Shown here in pieces: positions 22,229 to 30,290 of a stretch of DNA of 64,000 bases. The position numbers were made by a program, and so were the translations under genes. A model generated the notes under the pieces. That model was not told the DNA's origin. It saw nothing but the letters and a program-made list of their open reading frames with translations, and searched no databases. The stretch is from Candidatus Limivivens intestinipullorum (lineage in GTDB: Bacteria > Bacillota > Clostridia > Lachnospirales > Lachnospiraceae), in the NCBI GenBank assembly GCA_018711185.1, contig DVIQ01000073.1, positions 62,001-126,000 of the forward strand, given 5' to 3'. Each line of letters begins with the position of its first letter. The first letter of the stretch is position 1.

Positions 22229-23382
22229 TGCCTATGGAATATAATTTATTAACGCAGCGCCTTCTGGCAGCAGGATATACCGCTGAGCATTATCCGGACT
22301 ATGTCAGGATCCCAAGTAGTCGGTGGGGGAATGACCCATTGCAAAACCTGAGTCATGGATTTGAGTTTACACCAGATTATCTTAAATCTATGGTGTTCAA
22401 AACAGGCTGCGGGTTATATGTAAAGGGATCTGAGTTTTGTCACGGCGATATGTCATATATGGGCGTCCTTTGGAGTCCCGAAAACGACTGCCCGACAATT
22501 TGCTGCCCGCACCGAAAGCATGAGTGTGATCTGCGCAGCCCTCTTTTCGGGGACGGAAGGGCAACAGCATATCATTGTGATTGCCACGTAACAGAGGATC
22601 CGTATGATTACGCAATGAGTGTAGATAAGGCATACCAGGATTATAATGCAAAAGTAAAACAGCAATACGATGATTTCTGCCGCAAAAAAGGCGGCCATGT
22701 TTGCAGGATCCATGCGCACTATGATGATTGGGATGGTAAATGGAGTCAAAATTACAATGTATTATCTTGCGCGCACCATTGCCCGCATGTGGGGGATATG
22801 TGCGACTTAACACACACGCCGGTCAGCCGCAAAAAAGGAAATGTATTTTACGATAAAAAAATCACGCAAATCAGAAATGACGGGACCCTTTTCAACGGAG
22901 AAAAGATTGTAAAAATAATTAAGGGAGTAAGATTATTCGAGAGCGCAAAGTCACTGACAATCTGCGAAAGAGCAGCGAAGCAAAGCATCGTGGAAGAGCA
23001 GGAAAGCCATTGTCGGCGAGAAGGACAAGTGGAAATTTTAAATATCCGCGTTGAGCAGCGGGAAAGCCGTGACTTGATGCAGGATCTCCAAGATATCCGG
23101 GACGGGATCGAAGTAATACACGAATCTGACTTAAAAAAGCAAGCGAAACAGCAGAAAAGAGAACGGCGGCAGCAAAATCAGGAAAAGAAAATCAAAAAGC
23201 TGGAAAAAAAGATTATGGAAGTTGGCTTTTCTGGACTGGGTGAAAATAGTCTTGATCGGCGGCACGCAATGAAATGGCTTGGAAACGACAGAATAAAAGA
23301 ACTTGAAGCAATTCGTAAGGAACGAAGGAACGATCCTGTACAAATGAGTATATTTGATTTCATAGGAGGGGATATATCATGA
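22228..23382 (+). CDS. Cys/His-rich phage protein with coiled-coil tail
   Basis: 384 residues from ATG 22228. The N-terminal half has many Cys/His (TICCPHRKHECDLRSPLFGD, HCDCHVTEDPYDY, SCAHHCPHVGDMCD) suggesting several metal sites. The C-terminal third is a charged coiled coil and ends NDPVQMSIFDFIGG. No family named. It is the largest unassigned early gene. Confidence 0.65.
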   Translation: MPMEYNLLTQRLLAAGYTAEHYPDYVRIPSSRWGNDPLQNLSHGFEFTPDYLKSMVFKTGCGLYVKGSEFCHGDMSYMGVLWSPENDCPTICCPHRKHECDLRSPLFGDGRATAYHCDCHVTEDPYDYAMSVDKAYQDYNAKVKQQYDDFCRKKGGHVCRIHAHYDDWDGKWSQNYNVLSCAHHCPHVGDMCDLTHTPVSRKKGNVFYDKKITQIRNDGTLFNGEKIVKIIKGVRLFESAKSLTICERAAKQSIVEEQESHCRREGQVEILNIRVEQRESRDLMQDLQDIRDGIEVIHESDLKKQAKQQKRERRQQNQEKKIKKLEKKIMEVGFSGLGENSLDRRHAMKWLGNDRIKELEAIRKERRNDPVQMSIFDFIGGDIS

Positions 23383-23651
23383 GTAATATTGAACGGAAAG
23401 ATAATTGGATTCCCGTTGAACGTGGTTTACCGGACAATCTGGTGAATCCTATTACAAGAGACGCCTATGTATATCCGGTCACTGTAGATCTCGGTGACGT
23501 TACCGATGTGCGCTATTATTCTTTCTGGAAGGGACACTGGTATAATCAGAGCCCGCATACAATGGATCATCTGGTCATTGCATGGATGCCCAGACCGGAA
23601 CCATATCAACCTGAAAAGAAAGGGGAAGAGAACAATGAAAGAAACCAGTAA
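23379..23651 (+). CDS. DUF551-like protein
   Basis: 90 residues. DNWIPVERGLPDN and the terminal HLVIAWMPRPEPYQPEKKG frame the short DUF551 domain common in phages. GGAGGGGAT precedes ATG. Function unknown. Confidence 0.72.
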   Translation: MSNIERKDNWIPVERGLPDNLVNPITRDAYVYPVTVDLGDVTDVRYYSFWKGHWYNQSPHTMDHLVIAWMPRPEPYQPEKKGEENNERNQ

Positions 23652-23967
23652 AGAAAAAATTTTTGAATATTTGAAGGAACGTAAAAGAGATCAGGACATT
23701 ATCGCAACGAGAGAAAGCGAAAAGATTATTAAATTTCATGAAGGTGTACGAAGAGGAATCGAAATGGCGGAAGCCGCTTTTGGAAACTTAGAGATCACGG
23801 AAGAAGATTCCGAAACATATCATAACGGTGGCCTGCATGCAATTCATGAAATAGCGAAAAAATTTAACCTCTATTGTGAGGATATATGTGAAAAAGATAT
23901 AAATCTGGAAGAAAAATGTGAACGATTTGCAATACGAATTATGAAAAAGTTTGGCAGAGGCGACTGA
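23635..23967 (+). CDS. 110-aa helical phage protein
   Basis: ATG 23635, overlapping the previous gene by 17 bp with AAAGGGGAAGAG upstream. IFEYLKERKRDQDIIATRES then GLHAIHEIAKKFNLYCEDIC. Unknown. Confidence 0.52.
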   Translation: MKETSKEKIFEYLKERKRDQDIIATRESEKIIKFHEGVRRGIEMAEAAFGNLEITEEDSETYHNGGLHAIHEIAKKFNLYCEDICEKDINLEEKCERFAIRIMKKFGRGD

Positions 23968-23986
23968 CGGCAGCAGGAGGGAGAAC

Positions 23987-24265
23987 ATGAAAAAGATCAA
24001 AAGAAACGAATATGTAACCGGCGGCAATGTACCTGTACGATACAGGATAGAAGATATCCCTCTTATGCGCCGGCAATATCATCCAGGTCAGAAGCTTATA
24101 CTAAAGTTCCCACGCTTCATCGGCTACGGGAAGCGTTACATTAATGAGTATAAAGAGTACACGGTGGTCGCAACGTATCCCGCTTATGTCAGCGTACTGG
24201 ATTCCTACAGCCACCGCACCAGTTTCCAGTATGTAGACCTGGAACACAGAGTAGTCAAAAGATAA
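23987..24265 (+). CDS. 92-aa phage protein with small beta domain
   Basis: CAGGAGGGAGAAC precedes ATG. RRQYHPGQKLILKFPRFIGY then KEYTVVATYPAYVSVLDSYS: an SH3-like barrel. It sits directly before the late regulator. Unknown. Confidence 0.55.
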   Translation: MKKIKRNEYVTGGNVPVRYRIEDIPLMRRQYHPGQKLILKFPRFIGYGKRYINEYKEYTVVATYPAYVSVLDSYSHRTSFQYVDLEHRVVKR

Positions 24266-24283
24266 ACAAGGAGGACAGCAGGA

Positions 24284-24733
24284 GTGAAGCATATCTTAGA
24301 GCAGTACGTGGATTTACAGACGGAAATTAAATACCTTGCCGACAAGATAGATCGGGTTGAAAGACGGCTGTATGATTTATCTCATGACATGGTGTCAGAT
24401 AGCGTGACGAAGGGGAAGAAAGGGAAGAAGCCTCTTGGCACTGTGAAGATTTCAGGCTTCCCGGAAGAGGAGTACAGCCGTAACCGAAACAAGCTCCTGC
24501 TCTATCGCATGAAAATGGATCTGTTTCGCGATGAACTGACGAGAAAGCTGCTCGAAGTCGAGGAATACATAGAGAGCATCGAGGACAGCCGGGTGAGAAC
24601 AATCATCCGGCTCAGGTATATTGAGGGCATGACCTGGCAGCAGGTGGCTGATTACATAGGTGGAGAACACACAGAGGACAGTGTGAGAAAAGCAGCAGGA
24701 AGATTTTTTGAAAAAAAACAGGAAAAAATTTGA
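24284..24733 (+). CDS. ArpU/DUF1492-like late transcription regulator
   Basis: 149 residues from GTG 24284. A helical N-terminus is followed by a sigma-70 region-4-like C-terminus (RVRTIIRLRYIEGMTWQQVA, then DYIGGEHTEDSVRKAAGRFF). In Firmicutes phages this protein closes the early region and activates the late operon (RinA/ArpU/LtrC group). Its position just before tRNA, terminator and terminase fits. Confidence 0.8.
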   Translation: MKHILEQYVDLQTEIKYLADKIDRVERRLYDLSHDMVSDSVTKGKKGKKPLGTVKISGFPEEEYSRNRNKLLLYRMKMDLFRDELTRKLLEVEEYIESIEDSRVRTIIRLRYIEGMTWQQVADYIGGEHTEDSVRKAAGRFFEKKQEKI

Positions 24734-24848
24734 ATTTGTCCGATATGTCCGCTTTGAATGTGCTAATATGGTATCATGCAAAACGAATGTAAAAAACCAT
24801 TTTGCAGACCTCCTAAAGTATATAGCCACTCTTCATGGGTGGCAGCAT

Positions 24849-24922
24849 CGCAGGGTGGAGCAGTCCGGAAACTCACCTGGTTCATTGCCAGGAGATCGCA
24901 AGTTCGAATCTTGCCCCTGCAA
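24849..24922 (+). tRNA. tRNA-Met (CAU), initiator-like
   Basis: A full cloverleaf folds: acceptor 24849-24855 with 24915-24921, D stem GAG/CTC, anticodon stem CCTGG/CCAGG with loop TTCATTG (anticodon CAT at 24883-24885), 5-nt variable loop, T stem GCAAG/CTTGC with TTCGAAT. The first acceptor pair is C1:A72 mismatched, the hallmark of bacterial initiator tRNA. But the anticodon stem lacks three consecutive G:C pairs, and position 37 is T rather than purine. 3' CCA is not encoded. A terminator follows. Confidence 0.85.
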
Positions 24923-24963
24923 CTCGCCTTTCTCCAAGGCGACAAAATATTTCTCCCTCATCA

Positions 24964-24990
24964 CGTCCCGCCACCGCGCGGGACGTTTTT
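24964..24990 (+). terminator. Intrinsic terminator after the tRNA
   Basis: An 8-bp stem CGTCCCGC with GCGGGACG and a 6-nt loop, followed by TTTTT. A classic rho-independent terminator separating the early region/tRNA from the head genes. Confidence 0.9.
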
Positions 24991-25033
24991 GTTAAAAAAA
25001 CAATCAGAATGCCTTCGGAACGGAGGGAAGAGG

Positions 25034-25684
25034 ATGGGTAAAAAGAACCTGACTACATTAGATCAAAGAATTGATACCGGCTCTATAACCGTGAGTTTAA
25101 GACGTGGGAAAGAATTGGCCAAACGTTTAAACAAAATGGAAGATAAGGGGAAGACAGCAATTAAGCGAACGACATCTGATATAAAAAACAGGGTTCCCGG
25201 CTGGGTATCAAAGGGAGTACGCCAATATTATGGAGTGGACCGAGATGCTATCGACGAAGCGGCGCAGAAGCCAAGCAGAGGAAAGCTGCGAATCAATGTA
25301 ACCGGAGTAGCGGTAGATGGCATTTCCATAGAGTACAAAGGACGAACATTAACTCCGCTGCATTTCAAAATGAAACCGACTGAAAGACCAGCAAGAAAGA
25401 AGTATGTCGTAAAGGCAACGATCTTAAAGGGACAGCGTACTTCACTTGGAGCCGGCACATTCCTTGGAAGAGGCGGAAAGAAAAATAAAGATGGGTCAAA
25501 GTCCCAGAGCTCACCCGTTCTTCCGTGGCAGCGCGAAAGCGATGGCAAATATCCCATCAAGGTTGTGAGAACCGTCTCCGTTCCTCAGATGATCGATGGC
25601 AGAGCCCGCGGAGCTGTAGAAGAACAGATTAACAATGGAGTGGAAAAGCGGTTTAATCACCACATCCATCAGGCGATGAAGTGA
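25034..25684 (+). CDS. Minor tail protein Z-like
   Basis: 216 residues from ATG 25034 (CGGAGGGAAGAGG upstream). It is basic: LRRGKELAKRLNKMEDKGKT then TTSDIKNRVPGWVSKGVRQY, with a beta-rich centre and Arg/Lys-rich tail. This resembles phage minor tail protein Z / tail completion proteins that normally sit between head and tail genes; here it precedes the terminase. Assignment moderate. Confidence 0.55.
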   Translation: MGKKNLTTLDQRIDTGSITVSLRRGKELAKRLNKMEDKGKTAIKRTTSDIKNRVPGWVSKGVRQYYGVDRDAIDEAAQKPSRGKLRINVTGVAVDGISIEYKGRTLTPLHFKMKPTERPARKKYVVKATILKGQRTSLGAGTFLGRGGKKNKDGSKSQSSPVLPWQRESDGKYPIKVVRTVSVPQMIDGRARGAVEEQINNGVEKRFNHHIHQAMK

Positions 25685-25698
25685 CAAAAGGTACTGTC

Positions 25699-25713
25699 GC
25701 GGTCCGGGACCGC
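25699..25713. other. Inverted repeat upstream of terS, candidate cos/packaging site
   Basis: GCGGTC CGG GACCGC: 6-bp arms and a 3-bp centre in the 124-bp gap before the small terminase gene. GC-rich dyads at this place are typical of cos sites of lambda-type (GpA) terminases. Not proven by sequence alone. Confidence 0.4.
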
Positions 25714-25808
25714 CTGCGGAGCTGGCGAGCCCAAAACGTGGCTAGACTGGAAAAAAATTTTTCTGACAATTTCGTTTCGCATAGTGGCACAAAGGAGGTG
25801 ATGCCGCA

Positions 25809-26378
25809 ATGGAAAAATCGAAACAGAATCTGCAAAGCACGGAAGAAATCGCACAAATGTTCGAGCTTGATCCGCGGCGGATACAACAGCTTGCGAAAGA
25901 AGGGATTCTTCCCGCGGTATCACAGCGACCTTATAAGTTTGACCTGGTTCCAACCATACAGGCATACATCCGATACCTGCGCGAGCGGGCAAATAGCCGT
26001 ACCGCCAAAATAGTAGGCGCGGAAACGGCTGAAGCAGACAAGCTCCGTGCAGAAGCGGATCTGAAACAGAGCAAAGCAAAGATTGCGGAAATGCAGCTGA
26101 AAGAGCTGGAAGGGAAGATGCATCGCAGCGAGGATGTAGAAGCGGTAACGGACGATCTTGTCTATACTATCCGCAGCATGATTATGGCCCTTCCCGGACG
26201 TCTGGCAATGGACATCGTGCAAGTCGAAAGTGCCAGTGAGGCGTCGGCGCTTATCCGATCAGAATGCTATAAAATACTCAACGAGCTTGCAAATTATCAA
26301 TACAATGACGAGGTATACCGGCGGAGAGTAAGAGAACGCGAAGGATGGGGAGACGCGTCTGAGGACGATGACGAATAA
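25809..26378 (+). CDS. Terminase small subunit (Nu1-like)
   Basis: 189 residues, AAAGGAGGTGATG upstream. An N-terminal winged HTH (STEEIAQMFELDPRRIQQLA) is followed by a long helix (EADKLRAEADLKQSKAKIAE) and a C-terminal part that should contact the large subunit. Binds the packaging site. Overlaps the TerL start by 11 bp. Confidence 0.85.
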   Translation: MEKSKQNLQSTEEIAQMFELDPRRIQQLAKEGILPAVSQRPYKFDLVPTIQAYIRYLRERANSRTAKIVGAETAEADKLRAEADLKQSKAKIAEMQLKELEGKMHRSEDVEAVTDDLVYTIRSMIMALPGRLAMDIVQVESASEASALIRSECYKILNELANYQYNDEVYRRRVREREGWGDASEDDDE

Positions 26379-28287
26379 GGCCATAAAACGGCTAAATATC
26401 GCCATAGGACAGTCGGTAAAAAAGTTCAAACCGCCGGAAGAACTGACTGTGGATGAATGGGCGGATAAGCACCGGCGTTTGTCACCGGAGACATCCGCAG
26501 AAGCTGGTCCATGGAGAACAGCCAGAACCCCATACCTGAAAGAACCGATGGAAGCCTTTACGGATCCCAAAATCCATGAAATCGCAATGGTAGCGGCTTC
26601 GCAGGTCGGTAAATCTGAGCTGGAGCTAAATATTATCGGGTATATTATTGACCAGGATCCCGGGTCAATTCTTTTTGTACAGCCGACACTGGACGACGCA
26701 AGAAAATTTTCCAGGCTGCGTATTGCGCCAATGATTCGAGACAGCAAGGTGCTGCGGGAAAAAGTTTCGGACGTAAAATCAAAAGATTCCGGAAATACAA
26801 TCCTTCAGAAGTCTTTTCCGGGTGGAATGCTTACGATTACAGGCTCAAACAGTGCCTCCGCTCTGGCATCTATCCCGGCAAGATATATCATTGGCGACGA
26901 GCGGGACCGCTGGGCCATCAGCGCCGGAACCGAAGGAGATCCGTGGGAGCTGGCAAAAGCCAGGCAGACGACATTCTACAACGCGAAAGCCGTTGAAGTA
27001 TCGACTCCTACGATTAAAGGATTCTCGAACATCGAAACTGCGTACTATAAAGGCACACAGGAACGCTGGTGTCATAAGTGCCCGGAGTGCGGGGAATACG
27101 GAGAAATCATATTTGACCGTATCCATTATAAGCACACGGTCAAGAAGATCAGAGGGAAAAAGACCTACACCATTGATAAACCGATCACCTGGGCCTGTCC
27201 GCATTGCGGATGCGCAGTCCCGGAAGAAATCATGAGGAAACAGCCGGCAAAATGGATCGCCGATAACCCGGATGCCTATAAAAAAGGCATCCGGTCTTTT
27301 TGGCTTAACGCGTTTTCCTCGCCATGGACTCCCTGGGAAAAAATTGTGCTTGAATTTTTACAGGCAAGAGACGATCCTCAAAAACTTAAAGTTGTGTATA
27401 ACACAAAACTCGGTGAGCTTTGGGAAGATCGCGGGGATACGGTTGACGAAGATACTATGCTGGCACGCAGAGAGGATTACGGGACAAATGCCGATGGTTC
27501 TCCGGTCGAACTGCCGGAGGGTGTGCTGGTGCTGACCTGTGGCGTAGATACACAGGATAACCGATTGGAGTATGAGGTGGTAGGTCATGGATATTACGGT
27601 GAAACATGGGGGATAAAAAAAGGCATCATCATGGGAAAACCGGACTCTGACGAGGTTTGGCAGCAGCTTGATGATGTGATTGACCATGTCTACCATTTCA
27701 AGGATAGCCAAAGAGGCCTGCGGATATCCGTTACTTTCATAGATTCCGGCGGACATTATACGCAGGAAGTATATATAAGGTGCCGGGAACGAAAAAATAA
27801 GCGCGTTTTTGCAATCAAGGGAAAAAGTGGGGACGGAATCCCGTATACGCGTCCGCCCACAAAAGTAGCGGTTAAAAATAACAAGAAAATTACTTGCTGG
27901 TTATACACCCTTGGAGTTGACGCAGGTAAAGAAATCATTATGTCGAATGTTAAGGTGCAGGAACCGGGCGCAAAATACTGCCATTTCCCGCGCGGAGAAT
28001 CCTACGGATACGACTCATATTACTTTAACGGCCTGCTGTCTGAAAAGCTGGAACTTACGCAGACAAGACAGGGAAAGCGGTGGGCGTGGGTAAAAATCCC
28101 GGGCCATGAACGGAATGAGGCCCTTGACTGCAGAAACTATGCAATCGCAGGATTTCGATCCCTTGACAAAGATATGGAAGCCGTAGAACGGAGGCTGAAA
28201 AATCTACCGGAGAAAACGCAGCAGAAAAAGGCAGCTCCGACACGGACACGAAGAAATAACGCCGATCAGTATTTTGACGAATGGTAG
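26368..28287 (+). CDS. Terminase large subunit (GpA family)
   Basis: 639 residues. Walker A-like AASQVGKSE (76-84) starts the packaging ATPase; a zinc site CHKCPECG...CPHCG lies near 230-275; the nuclease domain follows (GVDTQDNRLEYEVVG, with metal Asp). Member of the lambda gpA (DUF/PF05876) group, which cuts at cos sites. The ATG at 26368 overlaps terS. Confidence 0.93.
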   Translation: MTNKAIKRLNIAIGQSVKKFKPPEELTVDEWADKHRRLSPETSAEAGPWRTARTPYLKEPMEAFTDPKIHEIAMVAASQVGKSELELNIIGYIIDQDPGSILFVQPTLDDARKFSRLRIAPMIRDSKVLREKVSDVKSKDSGNTILQKSFPGGMLTITGSNSASALASIPARYIIGDERDRWAISAGTEGDPWELAKARQTTFYNAKAVEVSTPTIKGFSNIETAYYKGTQERWCHKCPECGEYGEIIFDRIHYKHTVKKIRGKKTYTIDKPITWACPHCGCAVPEEIMRKQPAKWIADNPDAYKKGIRSFWLNAFSSPWTPWEKIVLEFLQARDDPQKLKVVYNTKLGELWEDRGDTVDEDTMLARREDYGTNADGSPVELPEGVLVLTCGVDTQDNRLEYEVVGHGYYGETWGIKKGIIMGKPDSDEVWQQLDDVIDHVYHFKDSQRGLRISVTFIDSGGHYTQEVYIRCRERKNKRVFAIKGKSGDGIPYTRPPTKVAVKNNKKITCWLYTLGVDAGKEIIMSNVKVQEPGAKYCHFPRGESYGYDSYYFNGLLSEKLELTQTRQGKRWAWVKIPGHERNEALDCRNYAIAGFRSLDKDMEAVERRLKNLPEKTQQKKAAPTRTRRNNADQYFDEW

Positions 28288-28295
28288 GTGAGAAA

Positions 28296-28562
28296 ATGAG
28301 ATCGAAAACGGTCATAAAGTACGAACTTGACCAAACGCGCCAGCGCCTGGAGGCTTATTTGGAACGCGAGGCGGATATGCTGAGCAAAAGCGGCGTGCAA
28401 AGCTATGGAATAGGATCGCGGAATATCCAATATTACAATACTGCTCTGAAAGACATCCAGGAGATGATCGAGAAACTACGCGCTCGAATACGAGAGCTGG
28501 AAGCGGAGCTCGAAGGACGCGCGCCGCGCAAAGCGATAGGTGTTGTGCCGCGGGATTGGTAG
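28296..28562 (+). CDS. gpW/DUF6148-like head-tail joining protein
   Basis: 88 residues from ATG 28296. ELDQTRQRLEAYLEREADML, QSYGIGSRNIQYYN and IEKLRARIRELEAELEGRAP are features of the short helical protein always found between TerL and portal in lambda-like heads. Confidence 0.78.
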   Translation: MRSKTVIKYELDQTRQRLEAYLEREADMLSKSGVQSYGIGSRNIQYYNTALKDIQEMIEKLRARIRELEAELEGRAPRKAIGVVPRDW

Positions 28563-28571
28563 TTTAAGGGG

Positions 28572-30290
28572 GTGAGAAAAATTAAGTTTGACAAGAAACG
28601 TGGACTTTATGTCCCAGACAGCATACATATGCAGAATAAAGGATACGGAGAAGCCGGGGCCAGTTGGAGGAAGCGGGCTGTAAAAGGCTTTAACGCCCCA
28701 AGCGGATCCGCACACGAAGATATAGATTTTAACAATTTCACCCTTCGGCAGCGTTCTCGTATGCTGTACATGGCTGCCCCTGTTGCCACTTCGGCAGTCA
28801 AAACCAATCGTACAAACGTGGTAGGAGTCGGGCTCCAACTGAAAAGCCGAATTGACCGCGAAGTGTTGGGTCTCTCGCCGGAACAGGCTGAAAGCTGGCA
28901 GAAAAACACAGAGCGGGAGTTTGGACTCTGGGCAAAGAATAAGCAGGCTTGCGACGCGACCGGAATGAACAACTTCTACGGACTCCAACAGCTCGCCCTT
29001 GTGTCATGGCTTTTGTCCGGTGACTGCATTGGACTGATTAAACAGTACCCTGTCACTCGGCTGCTCCCCTACTCGATGCGCGTCCATCTGATTGAGTCAG
29101 ACAGGATTGCAACGCCGGGAGGTTATGGATCCGGTGGATCTGTCACCTATACGACCGGCAGGAACCCGGAGAACGGGAACACGATCTACGACGGCGTGGA
29201 GGTTGACAGCAACGGCATGGTGGTAGCCTATCATATCCGCAGCAACTACCCGTTCGAACTCGGAGCACCTGAAACAACATGGGCGCGGGTGCTGGCTTAC
29301 CAGGAGCACACCGGACTTCCGAACGTGCTGCACATAATTGATACTGAGCGCCCGGATCAGTACCGGGGCGTCAGCTATCTGGCACAGGTTATCGAGCCGT
29401 TATTGCAGATCCGCAGATACACAGAGTCCGAGCTTATGGCCGCGGTGGTAGAGTCATTTTACACTGCATTCATCAAAACAGAAGCTCCAACCGATGAAAA
29501 CCCGTTTAATCAGACGGATCCGGACATGCCCGGAGAGATGAGAGGGCCAAACGATTACAGCATGGGACCAGGGCAGATCAATATCATGGCGCCCGGTGAA
29601 GATGTAGAGTTCGCGAATCCCACGCACCCAAATGGCAGCTTTGATAAATTTGTGGCCGCAATCAGCACGCAGATCGGCGCAGCTCTGGAAATACCGGCTG
29701 ATCTTCTACTGAAGCAGTTTAACAGTTCATACAGCGCCAGCCGTGCGGCTCTTTTGGAGGCATGGAAAGCATTTAAGATGCGGCGGGAATGGCTGGCAGA
29801 CGATTTTTGCCGTCCATGCTATGAAGTGTGGATGAGCGAGGCTGTGGCCCGCGGCCGAATTTATGCACCCGGATTTTTTGATAATCCTATGATACGATCC
29901 GCTTATCTCGGTAGCGAGTGGCTGGGGCCGTCTCAAGGGCAACTCGATCCGGTCAAAGAGATCACTGCAGAGATCCTTGCGTGCAGTGAGGGATTTTCCA
30001 CTCACGAGCAAAGCACGATCCGCCTCAATGGAGGGCAATGGGATTCTAACATCGAACAGCTCCAGAGGGAAAACGAAAAGCTCGGAGGAAACGCGCCGGA
30101 TCCGCACCAAAATGGGAGCGGCTCAGGAACACAGGATCCGCAAGAAGGAGAGCTGGCAGAGGAAGACAATAATCCGCACAGCCCCGAAAATACTCGCAGG
30201 AGGAGCGCTGAGGCTCTGCGGGGCCTTATTATAAGCGAGCAGATCAGACAATCCATACAAGGAGGGACAGCAAATGAAAGCACCGAATAG
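28572..30290 (+). CDS. Portal protein (lambda gpB family)
   Basis: 572 residues. NFTLRQRSRMLYMAAPVATS, then AVKTNRTNVVGVGLQLKSRI, and the RPDQYRGVSYLAQVIEPLLQ segment are conserved in lambda-family portals. The dodecameric ring at the DNA entry vertex. GTG start at 28572 has a purine-rich stretch very close upstream, so a slightly later start is possible. Overlaps the protease gene by 17 bp. Confidence 0.9.
   Translation: MRKIKFDKKRGLYVPDSIHMQNKGYGEAGASWRKRAVKGFNAPSGSAHEDIDFNNFTLRQRSRMLYMAAPVATSAVKTNRTNVVGVGLQLKSRIDREVLGLSPEQAESWQKNTEREFGLWAKNKQACDATGMNNFYGLQQLALVSWLLSGDCIGLIKQYPVTRLLPYSMRVHLIESDRIATPGGYGSGGSVTYTTGRNPENGNTIYDGVEVDSNGMVVAYHIRSNYPFELGAPETTWARVLAYQEHTGLPNVLHIIDTERPDQYRGVSYLAQVIEPLLQIRRYTESELMAAVVESFYTAFIKTEAPTDENPFNQTDPDMPGEMRGPNDYSMGPGQINIMAPGEDVEFANPTHPNGSFDKFVAAISTQIGAALEIPADLLLKQFNSSYSASRAALLEAWKAFKMRREWLADDFCRPCYEVWMSEAVARGRIYAPGFFDNPMIRSAYLGSEWLGPSQGQLDPVKEITAEILACSEGFSTHEQSTIRLNGGQWDSNIEQLQRENEKLGGNAPDPHQNGSGSGTQDPQEGELAEEDNNPHSPENTRRRSAEALRGLIISEQIRQSIQGGTANESTE

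Noticed and set aside
24776-25033. Upstream in-frame extension of the tail Z-like gene
   Set aside because: It would cover the tRNA and a terminator; ATG 25034 has the RBS.
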